The notes beneath the pieces are model-generated. The model was given only the letters and a program-made list of their open reading frames with translations. It made no database searches and was not told the origin of the DNA. 64,000 bases of DNA from G965198795 sp965198795 (GTDB lineage Bacteria; Pseudomonadota; Alphaproteobacteria; Rhodospirillales; Casp-alpha2), in the NCBI GenBank assembly GCA_965198795.1, contig OZ240674.1, forward strand, positions 2,666,001 to 2,730,000, in the 5' to 3' direction. Every line of letters begins with the position of its first letter. Position 1 is the first letter of the stretch. Positions 17,645 to 26,565 of the stretch are shown here, in pieces. The translations under genes and the position numbers were made by a program.

Positions 17645-18238
17645 CTAGAACAGGTCGCCCAAAATACCCTTCCGGGGCGGTTTCCGGACGATCTCGGGCA
17701 CGTCGCCCTTGTTGAGCGGTTCGCCTAGCGCTTGTTGTTCCAGGATGCGGCGCTGCTCGGCTTGGGCGTCGATGATCGTGCCGGGATTATCCAGATCATC
17801 CACCCAGAAAATGAGCTTATCAACGAAGTGCTGTTCTTCATCGGCGATAAAGCGGCTTTCGATTTCCAGCTCGTTTCGGATATCGGGACTCGCCTGGTTG
17901 GCGCCGGTTTGCTCAAGGAATGCGATCAGCCCCGGCGAGGAGTCGCCCAGCTGTTCGCGCCTCACCGCGCGGCCCGCGCGGCCCGCGCGGGACGTCGAGC
18001 TTTGTAAGAGCGCCGCCCGGGCGAGATCTTGTGCGGTTTGATCTTCAAAGTCGTCCTCGCCCGGACGCGGCGGGCGCAGGGCGTAATCAGGCGGCAGGCT
18101 CAAGGGCGGGCGGGAATAAACAGCGAATTCGTCCGGCGCGCGCTTCGGGTTTGTGAATTGTTCAGCGATGGCGCCGCATGCGGCCAATGTCGCCGCGAGG
18201 ACGCCGGCGACAGCCAAATTTGTCAAAAAACGCCGCAT
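17645..18238 (-). CDS. DUF3035 family lipoprotein
   Basis: 197 residues. A lipoprotein signal peptide has the lipobox LAAC at residues 18-21. After it comes the family core RAPDEFAVYSRPPLSLPPDYALRPP. A low-complexity RAGRAGRA segment sits near residue 85, encoded by a 9-bp tandem repeat. Likely outer-membrane anchored, function unknown. It stands between lspA, which would process it, and the M16 genes on the same strand. Confidence 0.9.
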   Translation of the reverse strand: MRRFLTNLAVAGVLAATLAACGAIAEQFTNPKRAPDEFAVYSRPPLSLPPDYALRPPRPGEDDFEDQTAQDLARAALLQSSTSRAGRAGRAVRREQLGDSSPGLIAFLEQTGANQASPDIRNELEIESRFIADEEQHFVDKLIFWVDDLDNPGTIIDAQAEQRRILEQQALGEPLNKGDVPEIVRKPPRKGILGDLF

Positions 18239-18338
18239 GGTCAGGACCGCATCCGTGAGAACTTATCGAAACCAGAAAATTGGAGAGGGAAGCGGGCGGA
18301 GAGCGCTTCGCCCGCGTTGCGATTAAAGGTACTTTGGC

Positions 18339-18809
18339 TTATTTTTCCCTGGAAAACAAGGATTCCAGGATCAGCAAGGCCGCGCCCGCGCAGACCGCCG
18401 CATCCGCGACATTGAACGCTGGCCAATGATATCCGGCGGCGTGAAAGTCCAGAAAATCCGTCACCGCGCCGAAACGCGCGCGGTCAATAACATTTCCGGC
18501 GGCGCCGCCGATGATCAGACCCAGGGCCGCGTTGGTCAGTGTGTCCGCGCTCCGCCACATCCAAATGGCCAGCGCGGCGCAAATGACCATGGCGACGCCG
18601 GACAGCAACCAGGCGTTATGGGGCGAGTCGCTTGCGAACAGACCAAAGCTTACTCCCCTGTTCCAAACCAGCACCAAATTAAAGAACGAGGTCACCTCAA
18701 TCAGCCTGGGCGGATTCATGACGCCGGCGAGAATCCACCACTTCGTCAACTGATCAAGGACGAGGGCGGAACCGGCGAGGCCCAGTCCGATTTGACGCGC
18801 GCGGGTCAC
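18339..18809 (-). CDS. lspA: Prolipoprotein signal peptidase
   Basis: 156 residues, four membrane helices. It cleaves the signal peptide of diacylated prolipoproteins in the inner membrane. The two catalytic aspartates sit in GNVIDRARFGAVTDFLDF and FNVADAAV. The frame is open further upstream, but GTG 18809 overlaps the ileS TGA (GTGA) and gives the normal length, so that start is chosen. Confidence 0.94.
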   Translation of the reverse strand: MTRARQIGLGLAGSALVLDQLTKWWILAGVMNPPRLIEVTSFFNLVLVWNRGVSFGLFASDSPHNAWLLSGVAMVICAALAIWMWRSADTLTNAALGLIIGGAAGNVIDRARFGAVTDFLDFHAAGYHWPAFNVADAAVCAGAALLILESLFSREK

Positions 18810-21631
18810 CCGGCGGCCCGCGGCGGATTTTTCACCGCTTCCGCACAGCGCCCGCAGATGGTCGCATGCTCCGCGTCCGCGCCGACGTCTTCCAGTACTT
18901 GCCAACACCGTTCGCACTTTTTACCCGTGGCCAGTCCGACGACGACTTTCACATCGTCAATCTCAGGCGCCTGGAAGGCGCCGGCAGGAGCGTCGCCCCT
19001 TTCGAGACGCGCAGCGGAGGTAATGAACAACTCGGGCAGGCTAAGACCCTCAACCGCCGCGTGATAGGCGTCTCCGGCGTAAACCACCGGAGCCGCTTCC
19101 AGGCTGGCGCGGATTTCTTTCGCCGCCCGCTTCTCCTCAATCGCCATGGTCACGGCCCGGCGGAGCCGCCGGACAGTCACCCATTTTTCGGCCAGGGCGT
19201 CGTTCCGCCAACTTTCCGGAATATCGGGGAAGGCGCGGAGGTGGACCGAATTCTCAACACCCGGATTGCCGTGACGTGTTTGCCAGGCCTCTTCCGCCGT
19301 GAAACACAGGAACGGCGCGAACCAGGCTGTCAGGCAATTGAACAATTCGTCCAACACGGTCCGGACGGCGCGGCGTTTGACGTCCGCCGGCGGGCCGCAA
19401 TAAAGCGCGTCTTTTCGGATATCCAGATAGAACGCGGACAAATCGACCGTGCAGAAATTGTGCAGCTCGGTGAACACGTGGTGGAAGGTGAAATCATCGC
19501 AAGCCTTCCGCACCATGCCGTCCAGCCGCCACAGCCGGTGATGCGTCCAGCGTTCAAGTTCCGGCATCTCATCGTGCGGCAGACGTTCCGTCTCATCGAA
19601 ATCCGTCAAGCCGCCAAGGAGGAATCGCAGCGTATTGCGTATCCGCCGATAAATATCCGCATGGTATTTCAGAATCCCCTTGCCGATGCGGAGATCCTCG
19701 GAATAGTCGGAACCCACGACCCAAAGGCGCAGGATATCGGCGCCGTATTCCTTGATGACGTCTTGAGGGGCGACCGTGTTGCCCAACGATTTCGACATTT
19801 TTTGGCCGTCCGCCGCCATAACGAAACCATGGGTCAGAACCGCCTCATAAGGCGCCGCGCCGCGGGTGCCGCAGGCCTGAAGCAGGGACGAGTGGAACCA
19901 GCCCCGGTGTTGGTCGGAACCTTCCAGATAAAGCGACGCGGGCCATCGCAAATCGTCGCGGTCTTCCAGAACGAAGGTATGGGTGCAGCCGCTATCGAAC
20001 CAGACGTCAAGAATGTCCCAAACCTGTTCGAAATCGTCCGGATCGTAATCTGGGCCCAGGAATCGCTCTGCGGGCGATGCGAACCAGGCGTCCGATCCTT
20101 CCTCCTCGAACGCCGCGACGATGCGGTCCATGACGGCTTGATCGCGCAAGGGTTCGCCCGTTTCCTTGTTGACGAAGACGGTGATCGGCACGCCCCAGGC
20201 GCGTTGGCGCGAAACGCACCAATCGGGGCGGTCCTGGATCATGCCGCGCAGACGGTTCTGTCCGGCGGCCGGCACAAAGCGCGTTTCTTCGATGGCCGCC
20301 AGGGCTTTTTGGCGCAGGCCGTTCTCTTCCATGGAGATGAACCACTGCGCCGTGTTTCGGAAGATCAGCGGTTTCTTCGAACGCCAAGAATGGGGATAGC
20401 GGTGGGTGAGTTTACCCTTTGCGAGCAGGCCGCCAGCTTCGGCGATGGCGTCCGCAACCTCGTCGTTCACTTTATAGACATGTTTGCCGGCGAACAGCGG
20501 CATATGCGCGTAATAGCAACCGTCCTCGCCCACCGTTTGGGGCGTCTCGACGCCATGCTCGCGGCCGAGCAGCCAGTCGTCCGCGCCATGGCCGGGCGCG
20601 ATATGGACAAAGCCCGTGCCCTCCTCGTCCGTCGCGAAATCAGCATGCAGCGCCGGGACGTCGAAGTCATAGCCCCGGCCGCGCAATGGGTGGGCGAGAA
20701 CGGCGTTCTCAAACGCCGCGCCCTCGAACCGGCCCAGCACTTCATACTCCGTGACCCCGCCCGCCGCACAGGCTTCTTCCAGGCGCTTTTCGGCGAAGAC
20801 CAGCTTTTCGTTCACCTTGGCGCCCGCGCCTTCCTCAACCGCGTTCACTTGCAGCAGCACGTAGTCAATCTCGCGATTGAACGCGACGGCGCGGTTCCCC
20901 GGCATGGTCCAGGGCGTCGTCGTCCAGATAACGATGGAGGCCCCGGCCAGCGCGGGCGTTGGTGCTTCCAGGACGGGAAATCGCACATGGATCGTCGTCG
21001 AGGTATGATCGTGATATTCGATTTCGGCCTCGGCCAGCGCGGTCTTTTCCACCGGCGACCACATGACCGGTCTGGCGCCGCGATAAAGTCCGCCGTTCAT
21101 CAGGAACTTGCCGAGTTCGCGCGCGATCACGGCTTCCGCGTGACGGCTCATCGTGAGGTACGGGGCGGACCAATCGCCGACCGCGCCAAGGCGCTTGAAC
21201 TCGTCACGTTGAACGCTGATCCAGCCTTCCGCGAATTCGCGGCACTCCTTGCGGAATTCGACGACGGGAACGGCGTCCTTGTCTCTGCCTTTCTTGCGAT
21301 AGGCCTCCTCGATCTTCCACTCAATGGGCAGACCATGGCAGTCCCATCCGGGGACGTAGTTCGCATCCTTGCCCATCATCTGTTGAGCGCGGACGATGGT
21401 GTCCTTCAGGATCTTGTTGAGCGCCGTGCCGATGTGGATGTTGCCGTTGGCGTAGGGGGGCCCGTCATGCAGGATGAAGGGGTCCCGGCCCTTGGACGTC
21501 TCGCGAATGCGCCCATACAGATTGCCTTTCTCCCACATTTCGAGAATTTCCGGCTCGCGCGCCGGCAGGCCCGCGCGCATGGGGAACCCGGTTTTCGGTA
21601 AAAATATGGTGGACTTGTAATCAATGGACAT
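18806..21631 (-). CDS. ileS: Isoleucyl-tRNA synthetase
   Basis: 941 residues, class Ia. HIGH is PYANGNIHIGTALNK and KMSKS is GQKMSKSLGNT. The editing (CP1) domain lies between them, with WTTTPWTMPGN. The C-terminal zinc finger reads CERCW and CGRC. Order ribF-ileS-lspA is common in proteobacteria, and the GTGA overlap couples ileS to lspA. The complementary strand carries a very long open frame, a composition effect of GC-rich coding DNA. Confidence 0.97.
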   Translation of the reverse strand: MSIDYKSTIFLPKTGFPMRAGLPAREPEILEMWEKGNLYGRIRETSKGRDPFILHDGPPYANGNIHIGTALNKILKDTIVRAQQMMGKDANYVPGWDCHGLPIEWKIEEAYRKKGRDKDAVPVVEFRKECREFAEGWISVQRDEFKRLGAVGDWSAPYLTMSRHAEAVIARELGKFLMNGGLYRGARPVMWSPVEKTALAEAEIEYHDHTSTTIHVRFPVLEAPTPALAGASIVIWTTTPWTMPGNRAVAFNREIDYVLLQVNAVEEGAGAKVNEKLVFAEKRLEEACAAGGVTEYEVLGRFEGAAFENAVLAHPLRGRGYDFDVPALHADFATDEEGTGFVHIAPGHGADDWLLGREHGVETPQTVGEDGCYYAHMPLFAGKHVYKVNDEVADAIAEAGGLLAKGKLTHRYPHSWRSKKPLIFRNTAQWFISMEENGLRQKALAAIEETRFVPAAGQNRLRGMIQDRPDWCVSRQRAWGVPITVFVNKETGEPLRDQAVMDRIVAAFEEEGSDAWFASPAERFLGPDYDPDDFEQVWDILDVWFDSGCTHTFVLEDRDDLRWPASLYLEGSDQHRGWFHSSLLQACGTRGAAPYEAVLTHGFVMAADGQKMSKSLGNTVAPQDVIKEYGADILRLWVVGSDYSEDLRIGKGILKYHADIYRRIRNTLRFLLGGLTDFDETERLPHDEMPELERWTHHRLWRLDGMVRKACDDFTFHHVFTELHNFCTVDLSAFYLDIRKDALYCGPPADVKRRAVRTVLDELFNCLTAWFAPFLCFTAEEAWQTRHGNPGVENSVHLRAFPDIPESWRNDALAEKWVTVRRLRRAVTMAIEEKRAAKEIRASLEAAPVVYAGDAYHAAVEGLSLPELFITSAARLERGDAPAGAFQAPEIDDVKVVVGLATGKKCERCWQVLEDVGADAEHATICGRCAEAVKNPPRAAG

Positions 21632-21672
21632 CGAATGGACTCAAATGACGGTTTTTTGGGAGCGCCAGAGGG

Positions 21673-22608
21673 TTACTCAACGATCAGCAATTCACGCGCT
21701 TTCGCGCTGTCGGCGGCGATTTGTGCCTTTAAAGCGTCCATGCCGTCAAACTTCTTTTCCCCGCGAATGAAGTGTTTCAAGCGGACGTGAAGCCGCTCGC
21801 CATAAAGGTCGCCCGAAAAATCGAACAAAAAGGTCTCCAAACGGTCTTCCGCACCGCCGAAGGTCGGGCGCCTGCCAAGGTTGGCGACGCCGGGAACGGG
21901 CGCGCCCCGGCCGGGGATGTCGGCTTCCACGGCGTAGACGCCTCGGGCTGGGACCAGATGATCGCCCAGGCGCATATTGGCGGTGGGAAAGCCGATGGTC
22001 CGGCCGCGCTGGTCGCCATGCCTCACCCGCGCGGTGACGCCGTAGTCCCGGCCGAGTAGTTGAGCGGCGGTTTCCACATCTCCCGCAGCCAGGGCCTCGC
22101 GGACACGGGTTGAGGAGTAGCGTTCACCCCCCTCATCGCCGTGCGCGGCGACGGCGGTCACGCCGAAGCCCAACTCCGCCCCCATACGCAGCAAAAGCTC
22201 GCAATTCCCTCCGCGCCCCTTGCCGAACACGAAATCATAACCGGCGACCACATGACCGGCGCCGACACCTTTCGATAGCGTTTCCCGGACGAAATCCTCC
22301 GCCGGGGTCTGGGAAAAGGATCGGCTGAATCGCTGAACGAACAGATAATCCACGCCAAGCGTTTCAATCGCCCGCGCTTTCGCATGAAACGGCGTCAACC
22401 GGAATGGTTCGGCGCCGGGCTGAAAGACGCGCCGGGGATGGGGCTCGAAGGTGAACACCGTCCAGGGCCGGTTTTCCGCCCGCGCCAGGCGGCCCGCTTC
22501 GTTGATGACGGCTTGATGTCCGGGATGCACGCCGTCGAAATTTCCGATTGCGACGGCGGAGCCGGTCACGGCGTCCGGAACACTTGATGGATGGCGAATG
22601 ATTTTCAT
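21673..22608 (-). CDS. ribF: Bifunctional riboflavin kinase / FAD synthetase
   Basis: 311 residues. The N-terminal FMN adenylyltransferase has AIGNFDGVHPGHQAV and YSSTRVREAL. The C-terminal flavokinase has GRTIGFPTANM and ANLGRRPTFGG. It makes FMN and then FAD from riboflavin. It precedes ileS on the same strand with a 41-bp gap. Confidence 0.96.
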   Translation of the reverse strand: MKIIRHPSSVPDAVTGSAVAIGNFDGVHPGHQAVINEAGRLARAENRPWTVFTFEPHPRRVFQPGAEPFRLTPFHAKARAIETLGVDYLFVQRFSRSFSQTPAEDFVRETLSKGVGAGHVVAGYDFVFGKGRGGNCELLLRMGAELGFGVTAVAAHGDEGGERYSSTRVREALAAGDVETAAQLLGRDYGVTARVRHGDQRGRTIGFPTANMRLGDHLVPARGVYAVEADIPGRGAPVPGVANLGRRPTFGGAEDRLETFLFDFSGDLYGERLHVRLKHFIRGEKKFDGMDALKAQIAADSAKARELLIVE

Positions 22609-22623
22609 GGCCGCAAACTAACA

Positions 22624-22652
22624 GCGCCCCCTTGAGACAAACAAGGGAGCGC
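22624..22652 (-). terminator. Hairpin between MaoC gene and ribF
   Basis: GCGCCCCCTT pairs with AAGGGAGCGC around a nine-base loop, ten pairs with one mismatch. It lies 30 bp past the MaoC-gene stop and just ahead of ribF. The trailing TGTTAGTTT on the minus strand is a weak U-tract, so it may be a terminator or attenuator. Confidence 0.4.
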
Positions 22653-22681
22653 GGGAAAATTAAAGTAATCGGGCGCTGGTG

Positions 22682-23137
22682 TTACGCGGCAATTCGCGAC
22701 GAAACCATAACCGTGGCCTCGCCAATCAGAACGGCCTCGCCGCCGACCGTGCACTCGGTCTTGAGAACAACGAATTTCTTTTTATCGACCAACTCGGTGA
22801 TGGTGACATGCGCCTGAACCGTGTCGCCTGTCTTGACCGGGGCCTTGAACCTCAGGCTCTGGTTCACGTAGATGCAGCCCGGTCCCGGCAGCTTGGTGCC
22901 GATCACGGTGGAGATGAAGCTGGCGCTCAGCATGCCGTGAGCGATGCGGCCCTTGAACATAGTGGAGGACGCGAACTCGTCATTCAGATGAACCGGGTTG
23001 GTGTCGCCGGAAACGCCCGCGAAGGCCAGGATGTCCGCGTCCGTGACGGTTTTCGCGAAGACGTCATGCATCCCGACTTCCAGATCTTCGAAATAATAAC
23101 CGTGCAGTTTGTCCATCGGGTTCGTTTGAGCGTCCAT
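22682..23137 (-). CDS. MaoC family (R)-specific enoyl-CoA hydratase-like protein
   Basis: 151 residues from ATG 23137, preceded by AAGGA. The frame is open upstream, but the hot-dog domain starts here. The hydratase-2 motif is clear: SGDTNPVHLNDEFA with the catalytic Asp and His, then GRIAHGM. Single-domain members hydrate trans-2-enoyl-CoA to (R)-3-hydroxyacyl-CoA, often feeding polyhydroxyalkanoate synthesis. The presence of bdhA elsewhere in the window fits such metabolism, but the link is inference. Confidence 0.9.
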   Translation of the reverse strand: MDAQTNPMDKLHGYYFEDLEVGMHDVFAKTVTDADILAFAGVSGDTNPVHLNDEFASSTMFKGRIAHGMLSASFISTVIGTKLPGPGCIYVNQSLRFKAPVKTGDTVQAHVTITELVDKKKFVVLKTECTVGGEAVLIGEATVMVSSRIAA

Positions 23138-23336
23138 GGGGTCCTTGTCCTGAAAACCTCGCGCCAGCGGGGCCGCTTCGCCGGCCGCATAAATACGGTG
23201 CAGCGCAGCATTGATTTTGCAGCGCAATATACAAAAGGGAAATGTGATTCGGCAAGCGATAGTTCCGAAGCTCGTATATACTGTCATAATCGGTTTTTGA
23301 CTCAATGACTTGTCTGGTCCTGGGAAAGCCCGCCCA

Positions 23337-24533
23337 ATGAGCCGCTCAACGCCCTTCCCTCATTTTTCCGCCCGAATCGGGATGCTGCTGGCCGGTGCGG
23401 CGGTCGTGGTCCCGGACGCGTTGGACGCGGCCGCGCGGCGGACGAACACGCCGGGAGTGGAGCGTCCCCTCGTTCAGACCCCGCAGCGGGAAGGCCCCGG
23501 CGTCCCGTCCCCTGGCGTCATCCGCGGCGACGAGGCTCCGGCGGAACAGCCGGCGGACAAGATCATCCCGCGCCCCGGCGAGGTCATCAAGCCCATCAAG
23601 TTGTCGTTTCCCGCCGCTTGCCGGGTCGGTGAGAACTGCTGGCTGGTGAACTTCGTCGATCACGCCGTTGGGCGCGGTGTCCGCGACTTCAAATGCGGCG
23701 CTCACGGCTATGACGGGCACAAGGGGACGGATATCGCGCTCAAAAATTATCGGGCCATGGAAGACGGCGTTCCGGTTTTGGCGGCGGCGCCCGGGAAGGT
23801 GATCGGACTGCGTGACGGCGTGATTGATGGGGACATCGCTCAGGCCGGGTTGCAAGCGACGGGCGGACGCGATTGCGGGAACGGCGTCACGTTGAAGCAC
23901 GAAGGGGACTGGCGGACGAGCTACTGCCACCTGAAACGGAACTCGCTGGTCGTCAGTCTCGGCCAGGAAATCGAGCGCGGCCAGAAGATAGCCGAGATCG
24001 GCAGTTCTGGCGCAGCCCAGTTCCCTCATCTGCACCTGGAAGTCCGGTTCCGCGGCAAGACGGTGATCGACCCCTTTGTCGGTTTGAAGCGAGAGGCGCG
24101 GTGCGGCCGCGGCCTCTCGCCGCTTTGGGACCGGGTGGCCCTGGCGCAGGCCGATGTGGACCCGACCGCTCTTTACGACGCCGGGTTCGCCCGGTTGAAA
24201 CCCAACCCCCAAGCCCTCCGGCAAGGCTATTACCGGGACAAGGTCTTCACGGTGAAGGCGCCCAACATCATCTTTTGGATGGACAGCTTCTGGGTGAAGG
24301 AAGGAGACCGCCTGACGCTGACCATCACGGCGCCGGACGGCGAGGTCATGGTGCGCGACCAGATCAAAATCTCGAAAGATCAAGCCCGCTACATGGCGTT
24401 TGTCGGCAAGCGTTTAGGCGTTGATTGGCGGCCGGGCGGCTATGTCGGCGAAGCGGTCCTGAAGCGCATGGACGAGGCGCGGGCGGACAAGGAATACAAG
24501 ATCACCCGAACGCTTCGGGTGGTCGCGCGCTAA
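23337..24533 (+). CDS. M23 family metallopeptidase (LytM-type)
   Basis: 398 residues from ATG 23337. A signal-like hydrophobic N-terminus is followed by a proline-rich stretch. The LytM domain has the zinc ligands in GHKGTD (H-x3-D) and FPHLHLE (H-x-H). A conserved C-terminal extension of about 130 residues follows. Probably a periplasmic peptidoglycan endopeptidase. All metal ligands seem present. It is divergent from the MaoC gene. Confidence 0.92.
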   Translation: MSRSTPFPHFSARIGMLLAGAAVVVPDALDAAARRTNTPGVERPLVQTPQREGPGVPSPGVIRGDEAPAEQPADKIIPRPGEVIKPIKLSFPAACRVGENCWLVNFVDHAVGRGVRDFKCGAHGYDGHKGTDIALKNYRAMEDGVPVLAAAPGKVIGLRDGVIDGDIAQAGLQATGGRDCGNGVTLKHEGDWRTSYCHLKRNSLVVSLGQEIERGQKIAEIGSSGAAQFPHLHLEVRFRGKTVIDPFVGLKREARCGRGLSPLWDRVALAQADVDPTALYDAGFARLKPNPQALRQGYYRDKVFTVKAPNIIFWMDSFWVKEGDRLTLTITAPDGEVMVRDQIKISKDQARYMAFVGKRLGVDWRPGGYVGEAVLKRMDEARADKEYKITRTLRVVAR

Positions 24534-24674
24534 CCTGTTTCATTCAATATTTTGAACGAATCGCCGATATTCTCGTAGCGCCCACCCCCACGCCTACGCC
24601 GTCGCGGGCCGAGCCGGAAGGGTCGTCCGCCGCGCCGGCGAGGGGGATTTGACAATTTCGTCCGAAGCCAGGGC

Positions 24675-24700
24675 GTCATTTCCGCGAAGGCGGGAATGAC
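24675..24700. repeat. REP-like palindrome
   Basis: GTCATTTCCGC and GCGGGAATGAC flank a four-base loop. It is the same sequence family as the pair at 36148-36248, and lies in the 225-bp gap between the M23 gene and ubiD, where nothing else is seen. Confidence 0.75.
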
Positions 24701-24758
24701 CAACAAGAGCGGGGGATGGCAAAATAGGGCCGGGTAATGACAAACCAGGCGCGCGCGA

Positions 24759-26285
24759 TCACCGCCAAATCGGTCTACCGGATCCAGGCAACCCGTAACT
24801 CGCCCATTTTTTGGTCACCGTCTCAATGACGTCATCGGACATGCGGAGCTTGCGGCCCCATTCGCGATTGGTCTCCCCGCCCGTCTTCGCCGTCGCGTCG
24901 ATGCCGAGTTTCGAGCCCAGGCCCGACACCGGCGAGGCGAAATCGAGATAATCAATGGGGGTGTTCTCCACCACCATCAGGTCCCGCGCCGGATCGACGT
25001 TCACCGACATGGCCCAGATGACGTCCTTCCAGTCGCGCGCGTCGATGTCCTCGTCCACGATGATGACGAACTTGGTGTACATGAATTGGCGCAGATACGA
25101 CCAAACACCCATCATGATCCGCTTGGCGTGACCGGCGTACGCCTTCTTCATGCGCACCACGGCGACACGGTAGGAGCAGGCTTCGGGCGGCAACCAGAAA
25201 TCCAGCACTTCCGGGAACTGTTGCGCGAACAACGGCACGAAGACGTCGTTTAACGCCTCGCCCAGAACGCTGGGCTCGTCCGGCGGACGTCCGGTGAAGG
25301 TGGAGAGGAAGATGGGCTGCTTCCGCATGGTCACGGCGGTGACGGTGAAAACGGGAAAGCTCTCGACCGAATTGTAAAAGCCCGTGTGATCACCGTAGGG
25401 TCCCTCGTCGCCGTATTCGTCAAGCGAGACGCGGCCTTCCAGAACGATCTCGGCCTCCGCCGGGACCTTCAGCGGAATGGTCCTGCAATCGGCCAGTTCA
25501 ACCTTCTTATTGCGCAAAAGACCGGCGAATTGATATTCACTGAGCGTGTCGGGCACCGGCGTGACGGCGGCCAGAATGGCACCGGGATCCGCGCCCAAAA
25601 CAGCGGCTGCGGGAATAGGGCCGGGGCGTTTGTCTTTCCAGCGCTGATGGTGCTGCGCCCCCCCCCGATGCCTCAACCAGCGCATCAGGGTCTTGTCTTT
25701 GCCCAGGACCTGCATGCGATAGACGCCGAGATTCGGGACATCGCGTTTATCGCCGCCCTTGACGCCCGCGTCAGGGCCCTGGGTCACAACCAGCGGCCAG
25801 GTGATCAGCGGCGCCGGCTCGCCTGGCCAGCAAGTCTGAACGGGAAGCTTCGTCAGGTCGATGTCACCGCCCGTCAGCACGACTTCCTGGCAAGGCGCCC
25901 GGCCAACCGTCTTGGGCTTCATGGACAAGACGCGTTTAGCCAGCGGCGCCAGTTCCATGGCTTCGCGGAAACCCCCGGGCGGCGCCGGTTGACGCAGAAA
26001 AGCCAGCGTCTCGCCGATATCACGAAGCCCGCCCGGCTCTCGCTCCATCCCCCAGGCGACACGCTCCACCGTGCCGAACAGATTGACCAGCACCGGCATG
26101 GGCGATTCGCCGCCGTCCGGCATGATCGGGCGTTCGAACAAGACCGCCGGGCCGCCATCCGCCAAAAGACGGGTTTGAATTTCCGTCATCTCCAACACGG
26201 TGGAGACAGGCTCCCTCACCCGGACCAGCCGCCCCCGGGGTTCAAGTTTCTCAAAGATGAAATCGCGCAAGGAAGCGTAGGCCAT
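24759..26285 (-). CDS. ubiD: UbiD family prenylated-FMN-dependent decarboxylase
   Basis: 508 residues from ATG 26285; a GTG two codons upstream is possible. Full-length UbiD. The core region DEYGDEGPYGDHTGFY holds the Glu of the E-R-E catalytic set, and the C-terminal half shows IIVDEDIDARDWKDVIWAMS. The role in ubiquinone synthesis (decarboxylation of 3-polyprenyl-4-hydroxybenzoate) is favoured because ubiA lies 3 kb away. No ubiX is visible here. Confidence 0.93.
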   Translation of the reverse strand: MAYASLRDFIFEKLEPRGRLVRVREPVSTVLEMTEIQTRLLADGGPAVLFERPIMPDGGESPMPVLVNLFGTVERVAWGMEREPGGLRDIGETLAFLRQPAPPGGFREAMELAPLAKRVLSMKPKTVGRAPCQEVVLTGGDIDLTKLPVQTCWPGEPAPLITWPLVVTQGPDAGVKGGDKRDVPNLGVYRMQVLGKDKTLMRWLRHRGGAQHHQRWKDKRPGPIPAAAVLGADPGAILAAVTPVPDTLSEYQFAGLLRNKKVELADCRTIPLKVPAEAEIVLEGRVSLDEYGDEGPYGDHTGFYNSVESFPVFTVTAVTMRKQPIFLSTFTGRPPDEPSVLGEALNDVFVPLFAQQFPEVLDFWLPPEACSYRVAVVRMKKAYAGHAKRIMMGVWSYLRQFMYTKFVIIVDEDIDARDWKDVIWAMSVNVDPARDLMVVENTPIDYLDFASPVSGLGSKLGIDATAKTGGETNREWGRKLRMSDDVIETVTKKWASYGLPGSGRPIWR

Positions 26286-26565
26286 TGACACCCTGTCCGG
26301 AGTTCGACGCGGAACATCGCGGCACCATATCCCGGGCTCTTGGCGGCGCCAAATGCTGAATCCATGGAAGCTATCGCCATCCGCTCACGCCTCGGGATGA
26401 ACGAGACAGACAGGCCGGAACAGGATCAATTGATTGTCAGCGAAGCTAAAGACGGATACGTTTTTAACGGTAAATCAATCCCATAATGAAAAGAATAAAC
26501 TCATGGTGAATAACTGCCGCGCAAAAGGCGGGGCTACGTGACGCGCATGAAAACAGGTCTTCCCC

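Noticed and set aside
18866..21601. A 911-residue open frame on the plus strand opposite ileS
   Set aside because: It mirrors ileS codon for codon, has no recognisable domain, and long antisense frames are expected in GC-rich coding DNA.
26500..26565. Cyclic-di-GMP riboswitch before the HD-GYP gene
   Set aside because: The leader has GC-rich pairing potential (GCGCAAAAGGCGGGGCTACG) but the conserved GEMM core elements are not found.
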